A DNA stretch of 64,000 nt from Snodgrassella sp. CFCC 13594 (lineage in GTDB: Bacteria > Pseudomonadota > Gammaproteobacteria > Burkholderiales > Neisseriaceae), in contig NZ_LQXR01000001.1 of assembly GCF_001590725.1 (NCBI RefSeq), positions 1 to 64,000 on the forward strand. Direction: 5' to 3'. The position numbers were made by a program, and so were the translations under genes. This document shows positions 47,232 to 56,406 of the stretch, piece by piece (position 1 is the stretch's first letter; each line of letters starts with the position of its first letter). Below the pieces are notes generated by a model. It had not been told where the DNA came from. It saw only the letters and a program-made list of their open reading frames with translations, and made no database searches.

Positions 47232-48202
47232 TGTTTTTGGGTTGGTCGGCATTGTTGTTGCTGAGAAACAAAAGGGCGAACCTCATAGCCTTGCGCACGC
47301 AGTAGGGCAATCAAACCATCGGAGCCATACAGATGCGCCGCACCCACTGCGATGAGAGTGGGTTCACGATTGATTTGTCGCTGGATTTTGATGAGCCATT
47401 GTCGGGTTCGATTGACCAATAAAGCTTGGTGCATCCAATTTTTCATGAATGCTTGATCTGTCTTGGTAAAGAATCGGGCATCAGACCAATTCAATGCGGC
47501 TTGATACAGATACGCACTGTCTTGTTGGTGGTATTTTTGTATTAGTTTGGGTGTTTGTTGTTGAATCTGGGTTCGATGGGTCAGATAAGCATCAATGACA
47601 CGGATAGCACGGTCATGATCCAATTGTTGGAATGGCGCAAGCCATTCATCGTGTTCCAGAGCCAAATTGGGGATATTGCTGGCTTGTGCAGCTTGGGCGA
47701 GCAGGTAATCAATGCCGTTTTTTGCGGAATAGCCTGGATAATGGTAGTCGGTCATCACGATCATGGCGACGGCCCAAGGGGTGATTTTTTGATTGGGATA
47801 CAGCAGATTTGGGCTTTTTTTGTGTAAAAAATAGGCATTGATTTGGTTGAGCCGGTGTATACCCAGACTTTGGCGTACATTTTGTTGCGCGCGTATGGCG
47901 GAGAGAATGCGCCAGCGATGATATAAATGACGCAGATTGGGACGCTCATCAAGCGAAACTTCGGTCATTAATGTCTTGGATTCATGCAACACGTGTCGTT
48001 GTACAGGCGAAAGCGTTTGCCCAATTTTGCCGGTATGGATGGTGCCAATGAGATAGGAGGGTTCATGGCCAGGTTGGTTGATTTGCCAGATAAAGCCTTG
48101 ATCAACATCTGCGGCCATGGCGATTCGGCACAATAAGAGCATCCATGCAAACCACAATATGTTCGTTGGGCGTGCGAGCTGTCGAAGCGTAGGCATGGTC
48201 AT
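47219..48202 (-). CDS. TraB/GumN family protein
   Basis: A 327-residue exported protein; residues 1-31 look like a signal peptide (WFAWMLLLCRIAMAADV). The family's first motif is YLIGTIHTGKIGQTLSP and the last is TLIAVGAAHLYGSDGLIALLRAQGYEV, with conserved GxxH histidines of the proposed metal-dependent hydrolase (Tiki-like) fold. Two start codons (48202 and 48196) are close together. Function in bacteria is unproven. Confidence 0.87.
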   Translation of the reverse strand: MTMPTLRQLARPTNILWFAWMLLLCRIAMAADVDQGFIWQINQPGHEPSYLIGTIHTGKIGQTLSPVQRHVLHESKTLMTEVSLDERPNLRHLYHRWRILSAIRAQQNVRQSLGIHRLNQINAYFLHKKSPNLLYPNQKITPWAVAMIVMTDYHYPGYSAKNGIDYLLAQAAQASNIPNLALEHDEWLAPFQQLDHDRAIRVIDAYLTHRTQIQQQTPKLIQKYHQQDSAYLYQAALNWSDARFFTKTDQAFMKNWMHQALLVNRTRQWLIKIQRQINREPTLIAVGAAHLYGSDGLIALLRAQGYEVRPFVSQQQQCRPTQKQQAT

Positions 48203-48391
48203 GACAAATCAGTGAGGAGTGTGGTTGATATCAATAGGATGATATTAACATGGTTAACGTTAAAGCGATTCCAGCATCAATTCTCGAGTATGGACCTTTA
48301 TAAAAAGTCTTTGCAATTGAGTCATCACAAAGGTTGTTGCCGCTGATGAGTGATTGACATTGATCCTAAAATCGGGTTTTAGCCAAAGATA

Positions 48392-48419
48392 AGGCTGCCT
48401 GAAATCTTTCAGGCAGCCT
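48392..48419. terminator. Inverted uptake-sequence pair after ilvD
   Basis: AGGCTGCCTGAAA and TTTCAGGCAGCCT form a perfect stem with a two-base loop, 30 bases beyond the ilvD stop. Confidence 0.8.
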
Positions 48420-48448
48420 ATTTGGTGTTTCAGGTAGAGAACACCTTT

Positions 48449-50317
48449 TTAATCGTGGCGTTCCACTTGGCTAACGTCTCGAACGGCGCCGGTGTCGGCG
48501 CTGGTGGTCATGGCTGCATAGGCACGCAGCGCAGCCGATACATGGCGGCTGCGGTTAAGTGGTTTCCATGCTTTGGCGCCACGACTTTCCATTTCCTCGC
48601 GGCGGCGTGCCAATTCGGCAACGTCAACATTTAATTCAATGCGCCGTTTGGGAATATCGATGGTAATCGTATCGCCTTCATTGACCAAACCGATGGTGCC
48701 GCCCTCGGCTGCTTCGGGAGAAACGTGACCAATGGACAAGCCGGATGTGCCACCGGAAAAACGGCCATCCGTTAACAAGGCACATGCTTTACCCAAACCT
48801 TTGGATTTCAGGTAGCTGGTGGGGTAAAGCATTTCTTGCATACCCGGGCCCCCTTTGGGGCCTTCATAACGAATCACCACCACATCACCTGCCACAATGC
48901 GATCACCCAAAATGGCTTCTACTGCCGCGTCTTGGCTTTCAAATACACGAGCGCGACCGCTAAATGTCAGAATGCTGTCATCTACACCCGCCGTTTTGAC
49001 GACACAACCGCGCTCAGCGATGTTGCCAAACAGCACGGCCAACCCGCCGTCCTGAGAATATGCGTGGGCTTGATTGCGGATACAACCGGTCTGACGATCC
49101 AGATCCAGACTGTCCCAATAGTTATCTTGTGAAAATGCTTCGGTGGTACGCACGCCGCCTGGTGCCGCGCGATAGCGATGTAGTGCCTCGGTATTGGCGG
49201 GGTCGGTGATGTCCCACTTGGCAATCGCCTCTGCCAAGGTGGTTTCATGCACGGTAGGAATGTCGGTATGCAGTAATCCCGCACGGTTTAACTCACCCAA
49301 AATGCCCATCACGCCGCCCGCGCGGTGGACATCTTCCATGTGGTATTTCTGCGTTGCTGGGGCCACTTTACACAAACAAGGGACATGGCGGCTCAATTGG
49401 TCAATGTCGGCCATTTTGAAATCAACACCAGCTTCTGTGGCGGCGGCCAATAAATGTAAAACCGTATTGGTAGAACCACCCATGGCAATGTCGAGGCTCA
49501 TGGCGTTCATAAAGGCTGGCTTGGTGGCAATATTGCGCGGCAACACGCGCTCGTCGTCTTGTTCGTAATAGCGGTGTGCCAAATCCACAATGCGCCGACC
49601 TGCTTCCAAAAACAACGCTTTACGCTGCGCATGGGTAGCCAAGAGCGAGCCATTACCGGGCAAAGATAGGCCTAAAGCTTCGGTTAGGCAATTCATGGAA
49701 TTGGCGGTAAACATTCCTGAGCAGGAACCGCAAGTGGGACAAGCAGAGCGCTCAACTTGGGCAACCTCTTCATCGCTGACTTTGTCATTGCCTGCTTCAA
49801 TCATGGCATCAATCAAATCGAGCTTACGGATGTGACCGGAGGCGTCTTTCAATCCCATGATTTTTCCGGCTTCCATCGGACCACCAGAAACAAAAATAGT
49901 GGGGATGTTTAAGCGCATAGCGGCCATCAGCATGCCCGGGGTGATTTTGTCGCAATTGGAAATACACACTAAGGCATCAGCGCAATGGGCATTGACCATG
50001 TATTCAACGCTGTCGGCGATTAAATCACGAGAAGGGAGGCTATAAAGCATGCCTTCATGGCCCATGGCAATGCCATCGTCTACGGCAATGGTGTTGAATT
50101 CTTTGGCAATGCCACCTGCTTTTTCGATTTCACGTGCCACCATTTGACCCAAATCATGCAAATGCACATGGCCAGGCACAAATTGAGTGAAAGAATTGGC
50201 AATGGCGATGATTGGTTTGCCAAAATCGCCGTCCTGTACACCGGTGGCGCGCCACAGTGCGCGTGCGCCGGCCATATTGCGGCCATGGGTTGAGGTTTTG
50301 GAGCGGTATTGCGGCAT
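48449..50317 (-). CDS. ilvD: Dihydroxy-acid dehydratase
   Basis: Fe-S enzyme of branched-chain amino acid synthesis. 622 residues. Cluster cysteines are in [13 protein letters not shown] and [17 protein letters not shown]; the [10 protein letters not shown] and [24 protein letters not shown] motifs are also typical. The start [26 protein letters not shown] is standard. Two variant uptake-like sequences lie upstream (around 50360 and 50382). Confidence 0.98.
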   Translation of the reverse strand: MPQYRSKTSTHGRNMAGARALWRATGVQDGDFGKPIIAIANSFTQFVPGHVHLHDLGQMVAREIEKAGGIAKEFNTIAVDDGIAMGHEGMLYSLPSRDLIADSVEYMVNAHCADALVCISNCDKITPGMLMAAMRLNIPTIFVSGGPMEAGKIMGLKDASGHIRKLDLIDAMIEAGNDKVSDEEVAQVERSACPTCGSCSGMFTANSMNCLTEALGLSLPGNGSLLATHAQRKALFLEAGRRIVDLAHRYYEQDDERVLPRNIATKPAFMNAMSLDIAMGGSTNTVLHLLAAATEAGVDFKMADIDQLSRHVPCLCKVAPATQKYHMEDVHRAGGVMGILGELNRAGLLHTDIPTVHETTLAEAIAKWDITDPANTEALHRYRAAPGGVRTTEAFSQDNYWDSLDLDRQTGCIRNQAHAYSQDGGLAVLFGNIAERGCVVKTAGVDDSILTFSGRARVFESQDAAVEAILGDRIVAGDVVVIRYEGPKGGPGMQEMLYPTSYLKSKGLGKACALLTDGRFSGGTSGLSIGHVSPEAAEGGTIGLVNEGDTITIDIPKRRIELNVDVAELARRREEMESRGAKAWKPLNRSRHVSAALRAYAAMTTSADTGAVRDVSQVERHD

Positions 50318-50471
50318 GGTGTGTTTCCTTTTTTAAACGCTTGCGGTTTTGTGTTCAAGCTGCCTGAATATGCATGTGGGTAGGTTGCCTGAAACCTTGC
50401 TGCTGTATTGAATCATCGTGCAGCCGAGTGACATGAAAGCGGGGTCACCTGTGATGGCTAAATACCCCAAT

Positions 50472-50909
50472 TTAAGCTTGGGCGGCATGTTTGGGGTCGT
50501 TGGGGCGCAATTGGCTGGCCAGTTTATCCAAAATGCCGTTTACAAATTTGTAGCCGTCGGTACCACCATAGGTTTTGGTGATCTCAATCGCTTCGTTGAT
50601 GATCACGGGGTAAGGGGTTTCTGGCATTTGCGCCAATTCAAAATAAGCCATCAGCAGCACGGCGCGCTCCACTGGACTGAGTTCGTCTTCATGACGATCC
50701 AGCAGTGGGCGAATGTGCTGCATGTATTCACGTTGGTTGTTGAATGCGCCGAAAAAAATCTGGGTAAATAAGGCATCATCGGCTTTGGCAAACAAATCAT
50801 TGCTGCGCATATTGGCGGCAATGGCATTGGCCGATTCTTCTTTATTGAGTTGCGCCTGATACAGCGCTTGTACCACAAATTGGCGCGCGCGGCGGCGTGG
50901 GGTAATCAT
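50472..50909 (-). CDS. nusB: Transcription antitermination factor NusB
   Basis: 145-residue all-helical protein that binds BoxA RNA with NusE during rRNA antitermination. Marks: RRRARQFVVQALYQAQLN at the start and LLMAYFELAQMPETPYPVIINEAIEITKTYGGTDGYKFVNGILDKLA. It follows ribH by 25 bases, the classical ribH-nusB pair. Confidence 0.97.
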   Translation of the reverse strand: MITPRRRARQFVVQALYQAQLNKEESANAIAANMRSNDLFAKADDALFTQIFFGAFNNQREYMQHIRPLLDRHEDELSPVERAVLLMAYFELAQMPETPYPVIINEAIEITKTYGGTDGYKFVNGILDKLASQLRPNDPKHAAQA

Positions 50910-50934
50910 GGGTGAATTGTCCTTATACAGCGAT

Positions 50935-51393
50935 TCAGGCGGTTAAGCCGGTATTCAGTAAATGCGCCATTTCCACAGCGACCACAGCAGCTTCAGCGCC
51001 TTTGACGTGCATACGCGCCAGTGCTTGGGCTTCGTCTTCGGTAGTGAGAATGGCGTTGGCAATGGGGATGTTAAAATCCAGCCCGACACGTGATACGCCA
51101 GCGCCAGCTTCATTGGAAACCAATTCAAAATGGTAGGTTTCACCACGGATCACCACGCCCAGCGCCACCAGCGCATCATAACGATTGCTTAAAGCCATGT
51201 TTTGCAGTGCCAATGGAACTTCCAAGGCGCCGGGCACTGTGGCGACGGTGATGTGTTTGTCTTTGACGCCCAATTCCTGCAAGCGTTGGGTGCAGGCATT
51301 CAACAGCTGGCTGCCGATGCCATTGGTAAATCGCGCCTGAACGATGCCGATGCGCAAGCCTTTGCCATTGTGATTGGGTTCTATCAAATTCAT
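50935..51393 (-). CDS. ribH: 6,7-dimethyl-8-ribityllumazine synthase
   Basis: Penultimate enzyme of riboflavin synthesis; 152 residues. [38 protein letters not shown] and [27 protein letters not shown] are all typical, with the catalytic His in ETYHFE. Translation probably couples to nusB downstream. Confidence 0.97.
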   Translation of the reverse strand: MNLIEPNHNGKGLRIGIVQARFTNGIGSQLLNACTQRLQELGVKDKHITVATVPGALEVPLALQNMALSNRYDALVALGVVIRGETYHFELVSNEAGAGVSRVGLDFNIPIANAILTTEDEAQALARMHVKGAEAAVVAVEMAHLLNTGLTA

Positions 51394-51444
51394 GTTGTTG
51401 TCCTTGTATGGTGTTGTAGGGGTTATACCCGCTGCACCAGATGC

Positions 51445-51470
51445 TTCAGGCAGCCTTGAGGCTGCCTGAA
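51445..51470. terminator. Inverted uptake-sequence pair upstream of ribH
   Basis: TTCAGGCAGCCT (51445-51456) and AGGCTGCCTGAA (51459-51470) with a two-base loop, in the opposite order from most pairs here. It separates the leftward EamA gene from ribH. Confidence 0.75.
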
Positions 51471-51535
51471 AGCGATGTCTAGCCGAATCTTGCCAAGGTT
51501 TTGATTTTACCTGATTTGGCGCCGTTTTAGAATGC

Positions 51536-52420
51536 TCAAGATGGACGCGTTGATGGTTTCAGTGAGCCCAGATAAATCGCCGCCAAAGTCAAGGCGGTGC
51601 CTGCCCATTGCCAATGGTTGATGGATTTGCCGAGAAAGAAATAATCAATCAGCAAAGCTGCCACCGGCTCACTCAGCAACAACAAGCCGGTGAGGGTGAG
51701 TGATAACAATGGAATGGCGTAGGCAATCAGGCCCCAGGCCAAACATTGCATCACAGCGCCATAAATTAAGATCAAACCCACATCTTGCCACGTGGTGGGG
51801 AAGAAGCGGGCATGGTCTACCAAAATGGATGGTACCAGCAGTGCGGATGCCCCACCCACACTCACCAAAAACATCAACGGAAATAAAGCGATCGGTTCGG
51901 CATCATGTGCTTGACGGATGCTGGCCATGGACGAGGCGAGCATGGCGCCGGAGACCAAGCCAATAAAAATGCCATACCCGCCATTGAGGTTGTGGCGCAA
52001 CTCTGGCTGGCAATCAAGCCACGCCCACGATGGCCAAAACCAAACTCAGAATTTGCAGGCGGTTTTGGCGCTCGCCAAAGAAAAACCAAGCAATGGCGGC
52101 CAGAAAAAAAATTTGCAGGCTATTGAGTAAAGTGGAAATACCTGGCCCACCGCATAAATACTCTCATGCCAAAAAGCCAAATCAAAGCCTAGGAATACGC
52201 CGGAAAGTAAAGCAAAGCGCCGTGCTTTCCGGTTTTGCGGCATGCGTTGGCCATAGCGGCGCATGAGCCACCAAAATACCAAGCCCGCAATCAGTAGACG
52301 CCAGAAAGCAATGGCAAAAGCACCCACGGGTACAAAATTGACGATGAGACTGCCCAAGCCAAAGATCACGCAGCCTAAAACCAAACCGGGCGCGGCCCAT
52401 TTTTGTGTGATAACCGGCAT
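51536..52420 (-). pseudogene. EamA family permease (three apparent frameshifts)
   Basis: Another drug/metabolite transporter. The first segment starts MPVITQKWAAPGLVLGCVIFGLGSLIV (52420) and covers the first helices to HESIYAVG. Following the other frames I read GISTLLNSLQIFFLAAIAWFFFG, RQNRLQILSLVLAIVGV, and then LRHNLNGGYGIFIGLVSGAMLASSM to the stop at 51536. Single missing bases near 52150, 52019 and 52009 would restore a normal 295-residue, ten-helix protein. Three breaks in one gene could mean real decay, but the same kind of one-base loss is seen in other genes of this window. Confidence 0.8.
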
Positions 52421-52505
52421 TGATAACCATCCTGTGTAGACACCAAAACCGGCCGTAAACAGGCGGCCGGAAATGGATAAATTATTATTGGATACTCAGT
52501 ATAAA

Positions 52506-53594
52506 TCAGGCACCCGGTTCTTCAAAGCCAGTGACTTCCAAACCAAATCCGTTCAAGCCATTAAAGGCTGATGGTTTACCCAATACGCGCATTTTTTTGA
52601 CATGTAGACCAGCCAAAATTTGGGCACCAATGCCATACGTTTTGCTGTCCCATTGCCATGCTTGGTGCGCGCCTTTGGGTAGGGTTCGATCCAGCATGGT
52701 GGCGCCGGTTTCGGTGCGGTGCATCAAAATAATTACCCCTGCATCGGCTGCTTGAATGCGTTTTAACGCATCGGGTAATGGCCAGGTGTGGTGTTGGTTG
52801 GGCATCAAAAAATCCATGACGCTGAATGGCTCATGAACGCGCACCAATACTTCTTTATCTGGGCTTAGTTCGCCTTTCACCAAGGCTAAGTGGGTTTCGC
52901 CGGAAAGTTTGTCCACGTAAACATGCTGCCTGAAATCACCCCAAGTTGTGTGTATGGTGGTGTCGCCCATTTCTTCAATTAGGCTCTCATTGCGGCTACG
53001 GTATTCAATCAATGCGGCAATGGTACCGATTTTGATGCCATGTTCTTGCGCAAAGACTTCCAGCTGAGGCAAACGCGCCATCGTCCCATCGTCATTGATG
53101 ATTTCGCATATCACTGCTGCCGGAATCAGCCCCGCCAATTGGGCTAAATCCACACTGGCCTCTGTGTGGCCTGCGCGTACCAGCACACCGCCTTTTTGCG
53201 CACGCAATGGGAAAATGTGGCCCGGTTGTACGATGTCTTCTGCCTTGGCAGTAGGGGATACAGCAGTTTGAATGGTAAGCGCGCGGTCTGCCGCAGAAAT
53301 GCCGGTGGTGATGCCATTGGCCGCTTCAATGGAAACGGTAAAATTGGTGCCGTATTGAGCACCGTTGTGCTGTGTCATTAACGGTAAATTTAGCCGATCA
53401 ACAATGTGTTCGTCCATCGGTAAACACACCAAGCCACGGGCATTCTTAATCATGAAGTTGATGGCGTCGGGGGTAACAAATTGCGCTGCCATAATCACAT
53501 CACCTTCATTTTCTCGGTCTTCGGCATCGGTGAGGATAACCATTTTGCCCGCTTTGATGTCGGCAATGATTTCAGGAATAGTGGCAATACTCAT
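52506..53594 (-). CDS. ribB: 3,4-dihydroxy-2-butanone-4-phosphate synthase with degenerate GTP cyclohydrolase II domain
   Basis: RibB makes the four-carbon precursor of riboflavin from ribulose 5-phosphate. 362 residues from the ATG at 53594 (MSIATIPEIIADIKAGKMVIL). The N-terminal 205 residues are a complete RibB domain (DAEDRENEGDVIMAA, GLVCLPM, RAGHTEASVDLAQLAGL). The C-terminal part resembles RibA (LVRVHEPFSVMDFL, KTYGIGAQILAGL) but lacks the three zinc cysteines of GTP cyclohydrolase II, so it should be inactive in that step. A separate ribA would be needed elsewhere. Confidence 0.93.
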   Translation of the reverse strand: MSIATIPEIIADIKAGKMVILTDAEDRENEGDVIMAAQFVTPDAINFMIKNARGLVCLPMDEHIVDRLNLPLMTQHNGAQYGTNFTVSIEAANGITTGISAADRALTIQTAVSPTAKAEDIVQPGHIFPLRAQKGGVLVRAGHTEASVDLAQLAGLIPAAVICEIINDDGTMARLPQLEVFAQEHGIKIGTIAALIEYRSRNESLIEEMGDTTIHTTWGDFRQHVYVDKLSGETHLALVKGELSPDKEVLVRVHEPFSVMDFLMPNQHHTWPLPDALKRIQAADAGVIILMHRTETGATMLDRTLPKGAHQAWQWDSKTYGIGAQILAGLHVKKMRVLGKPSAFNGLNGFGLEVTGFEEPGA

Positions 53595-53749
53595 AATAAC
53601 GCACCTCATTATTTTTAACGTGGATATTGTACGCGTTTGTCCCTAAAGCAGCTATGCCTGCTCGAAGACATAGGTTTGCTTGAGCACAAGGCCTTGGGTG
53701 TTGATGTGATTTACCAAACCATAGGCTAAATCATTGCCATGATTCAATA

Positions 53750-54376
53750 TTAAAATGGGGTTTTCGATTTAGATTGTGCCAAAACGCGCATGACAGTCTC
53801 TACCACCGCCTGAGTTTGCGGATCCAATTCTAGGTTGATGATGTCGCCTACTTGGCATTGGCCAAAAAGGGTTCGGGCGCGCGTTTCTGGAATCAAATGC
53901 ACATTGAATTCATGATCGGTGACCTCGCCAATGGTGAGGCTGCAGCCATTCAAGCCAGCAAAGCCTTTGGTTAAGATATAAGGGCGTGTATTTTCAGGCA
54001 GCCTGAACCACACGGTGCGATTGTTGGGACTATCTTCTATGCGGGTGATTTCGGTGGTGGTGAAAATATGGCCGCTCATCACGTGACCGCCGATTTCATC
54101 ACCAAAGTGTGCCGCTCGTTCGATGTTGACGGCATCGCCCACCTTCAGTTGTCCCAAATTGGTTGTGTTGAGGGTTTCGGCCATCAAGTCGAAATCCACT
54201 TCATCCTGATGAATCGTGGTTACCGTGAGGCAGCAGCCATTATTGGCAATGGATGCACCCACGGCCAGTGGATGCGCTAAAGCCTCTGCGGGCAGGCGCA
54301 CGCGGTGAGTACGAAAATGGGTTTTGTCGGTGATGGCTGTCAGTGTGCCCAAACCTTGCACGATGCCGGTAAACAT
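53750..54376 (-). CDS. ribE: Riboflavin synthase alpha chain
   Basis: Last step of riboflavin synthesis: dismutation of two lumazine molecules. 208 residues from the ATG at 54376 (MFTGIVQGLGTLTAI). The two duplicated barrel halves are clear: NGCCLTVTTI in the first and GFAGLNGCSLTIGEV in the second. No FMN riboswitch was found upstream. An exact uptake sequence inside is translated as FRLPEN. Confidence 0.96.
   Translation of the reverse strand: MFTGIVQGLGTLTAITDKTHFRTHRVRLPAEALAHPLAVGASIANNGCCLTVTTIHQDEVDFDLMAETLNTTNLGQLKVGDAVNIERAAHFGDEIGGHVMSGHIFTTTEITRIEDSPNNRTVWFRLPENTRPYILTKGFAGLNGCSLTIGEVTDHEFNVHLIPETRARTLFGQCQVGDIINLELDPQTQAVVETVMRVLAQSKSKTPF
53993..54004 (-). repeat. DNA uptake sequence inside ribE
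   Basis: Exact 12-mer, translated on the coding strand as FRLPEN. Confidence 0.8.
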
Positions 54377-54792
54377 AACTGCGTTTCCTGAAAAATGGTG
54401 TTGGGTTGCAAAAAACACGTTGGCACGGTCTCTGTTTTGGCGAATGATTGAGCACCAATGGCGTTGACCATTAAAACCGATTCATCAGTGGGCACTACCG
54501 TCACAGCCGCCGAGCAACGATTTTCTTTTCAGCAGTCATTCTACATCAGACATACCATAACAGGCACTGTGTGCAAGAAATGTGGTGTTTTAAACGGTAA
54601 TTTGAATGAAATAGGGATATAGGTGCCTGTTAATTGGGAAGGGCGGATCACCCTTATCTGGTGTAGATACCGCTCAAGCGTGAATGCTGGCGAATTGCTG
54701 ATCTGCGGTCAGATTACCGGCAGTGCGCACTGCCATGGCGTGCATTCATTTGGGGCAATTTTAGATGTGGTTTTGGCCAGTATCGATGCTGT
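54377..54792. other. Gap between ribE and the thioesterase gene
   Basis: A 416-base spacer without a supportable gene. It contains a perfect 16-base palindrome, GGCAGTGCGCACTGCC, at 54719-54734, and a small hairpin (AAGGG/CCCTT) at 54639-54655. The conserved blocks of an FMN riboswitch are absent on the minus strand. Confidence 0.55.
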
Positions 54793-55281
54793 TTATTTGC
54801 CTTGTCTAACGGATTTTAAACGCAAGGCTTTGCGTTCCTCGGCCTCTTCAAAACGGCGGCGTTGGTCTTCGGTGGCAATACACAAAGGCGGTACCGGCAC
54901 GGGTTTACCGTGGGCACCTACGGCCACCATGCTGAAATAGCAACTGTTGGTATGGCGTACCGTTCTTTTTTGAATGTTTTGGGCTTCGACACGGATGCCC
55001 ACTTCCATAGACGTGCGACCTACGTGGTTGATCATGGCCTTAAAAGTGACCAATTCGCCCACGTGAATGGCTTCTTTAAAAATCACTTGATCCACGGACA
55101 AGGTCACCACGTATTCTCCTGAATAACGACTGGCGCACGCGTAGGCCACTTGATCCAAAAGTCTCAGCAAATCGCCGCCATGTACGTTGCCGTTGAAGTT
55201 GGCAAAATTTGGGGTCATCAGCACCGACATGGATAGTTCATGTTGAGCTGTATCGGTATAGGTATAAGGCGTTGATTCCAT
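54793..55281 (-). CDS. Acyl-CoA thioesterase (hotdog fold, YciA/BACH type)
   Basis: 162 residues. The hotdog core reads MTPNFANFNGNVHGGDLLRLLDQVAYACASRYSGEYVVTLSVDQVIFKEAIHVGELVTF, with the catalytic Asp region of NGNVHGGDLLRLLD, and NSCYFSMVAVG. It hydrolyses acyl-CoA thioesters; chain-length preference cannot be told. It has a charged C-terminal tail (RRRFEEAEERKALRLKS). Confidence 0.92.
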   Translation of the reverse strand: MESTPYTYTDTAQHELSMSVLMTPNFANFNGNVHGGDLLRLLDQVAYACASRYSGEYVVTLSVDQVIFKEAIHVGELVTFKAMINHVGRTSMEVGIRVEAQNIQKRTVRHTNSCYFSMVAVGAHGKPVPVPPLCIATEDQRRRFEEAEERKALRLKSVRQGK

Positions 55282-55314
55282 GATAAAGATAGGGTGTGGG
55301 TTATTAAAAAAATC

Positions 55315-55326
55315 TTCAGGCAGCCT
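55315..55326 (-). repeat. DNA uptake sequence
   Basis: Exact reverse-orientation 12-mer between the thioesterase gene and corA. Confidence 0.85.
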
Positions 55327-55341
55327 AAATACAGCGCTCTA

Positions 55342-56406
55342 TTAAAGCCAGCGTCTTTTGGCAAAAAATAATAACAAACTGGCAATAATCAATGCCATGC
55401 AGCCTAAAACCGCGAAATAGCCATAATGCCAATGCAGCTCGGGCATGAAATCAAAATTCATGCCGTAAATACCGGTAATCACGGTGAGCGGCATAAACAA
55501 AATGGTGATGACGGTGAGTACCCGCATTTGTTTATTCAGACGGTTGGATTGATACGATAAATGGATGTCCATCATACTCATTACCATGTCACGTGAGCCG
55601 TCTAATGATTCCATTAATTGCAAGCTGTGGTCATAGACGTCACGCAAATACACGTGGGTAGCAGCCGTGAAAAATTCAAAATCACCGCGTACCAGTTGAT
55701 GGAGCATTTCTCGCTGTGGTAAAAGGGCGCGGCGCAGGCGCATGGCATCGCGTTTGAGCTGGTGTATGGGTACCAAAATGTTGTCGTTGTCCGCCATAAA
55801 CAATTCTTTGTCTAGGCTTTCCACGCGGTTATTGAATTGCTCTAAAACCACGAAGTAATCATCAACTATGCGGTCAATGAAGGTATAGGCAAAGAAATCA
55901 ATCGGCTTGTGGCGGATGTCGAAACGGTTTTGTTGAATGTAATTACGGATGATGCTGAATAAACCCAGCGGTTCGGCTTGAAAGGTGAGTACGAATTGCG
56001 GCCCGATAATCAGGTATACCTGATTGTATTGTAGCTTGAGTTTTTTATAGCTAAACACACGTGTGGCGACAAACAAATAATGGCCATAATCTTCAATTTT
56101 CGGGCGCTGCTTGTGGCTCAGTATGTCCTCAATCACCAAATCGTGGATACCAAACGGCTTGAGTAATTCGCGAAGCTTGGCATTGTCTTCGATGCCCACA
56201 AAATGCAGCCAAGCCAATTCACCGGGCTGCAAAGTAGGAATGTTGTTTGGGCCGATGTCTGCACCTGAAAAACTGCGCCGATTGGCGCCATCGCCATTAA
56301 AGGTCATGATGTCCAATGACTGTTTGGGCATGTCTTCGGTGCTGCTGCGACCCACCATCGAAGGCAGGTTGTTGACAGCAGTGAGATTGGTGTCGGTGGC
56401 GGTCAT
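55342..56406 (-). CDS. corA: Magnesium/cobalt transporter CorA
   Basis: 354 residues: a large cytoplasmic N-terminal domain with a long helical stalk, then two C-terminal membrane helices (VLTVITILFMPLTVITGIYGMNF and YFAVLGCMALIIASLLLFFA). The GMN selectivity motif is present in YGMNFDFMPEL. The ATG overlaps the stop of ppx (ATGA), so the two genes are co-translated. Confidence 0.95.
   Translation of the reverse strand: MTATDTNLTAVNNLPSMVGRSSTEDMPKQSLDIMTFNGDGANRRSFSGADIGPNNIPTLQPGELAWLHFVGIEDNAKLRELLKPFGIHDLVIEDILSHKQRPKIEDYGHYLFVATRVFSYKKLKLQYNQVYLIIGPQFVLTFQAEPLGLFSIIRNYIQQNRFDIRHKPIDFFAYTFIDRIVDDYFVVLEQFNNRVESLDKELFMADNDNILVPIHQLKRDAMRLRRALLPQREMLHQLVRGDFEFFTAATHVYLRDVYDHSLQLMESLDGSRDMVMSMMDIHLSYQSNRLNKQMRVLTVITILFMPLTVITGIYGMNFDFMPELHWHYGYFAVLGCMALIIASLLLFFAKRRWL

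Noticed and set aside
54377-54792. FMN riboswitch upstream of ribE
   Set aside because: The conserved RFN blocks were looked for on the minus strand and not found.
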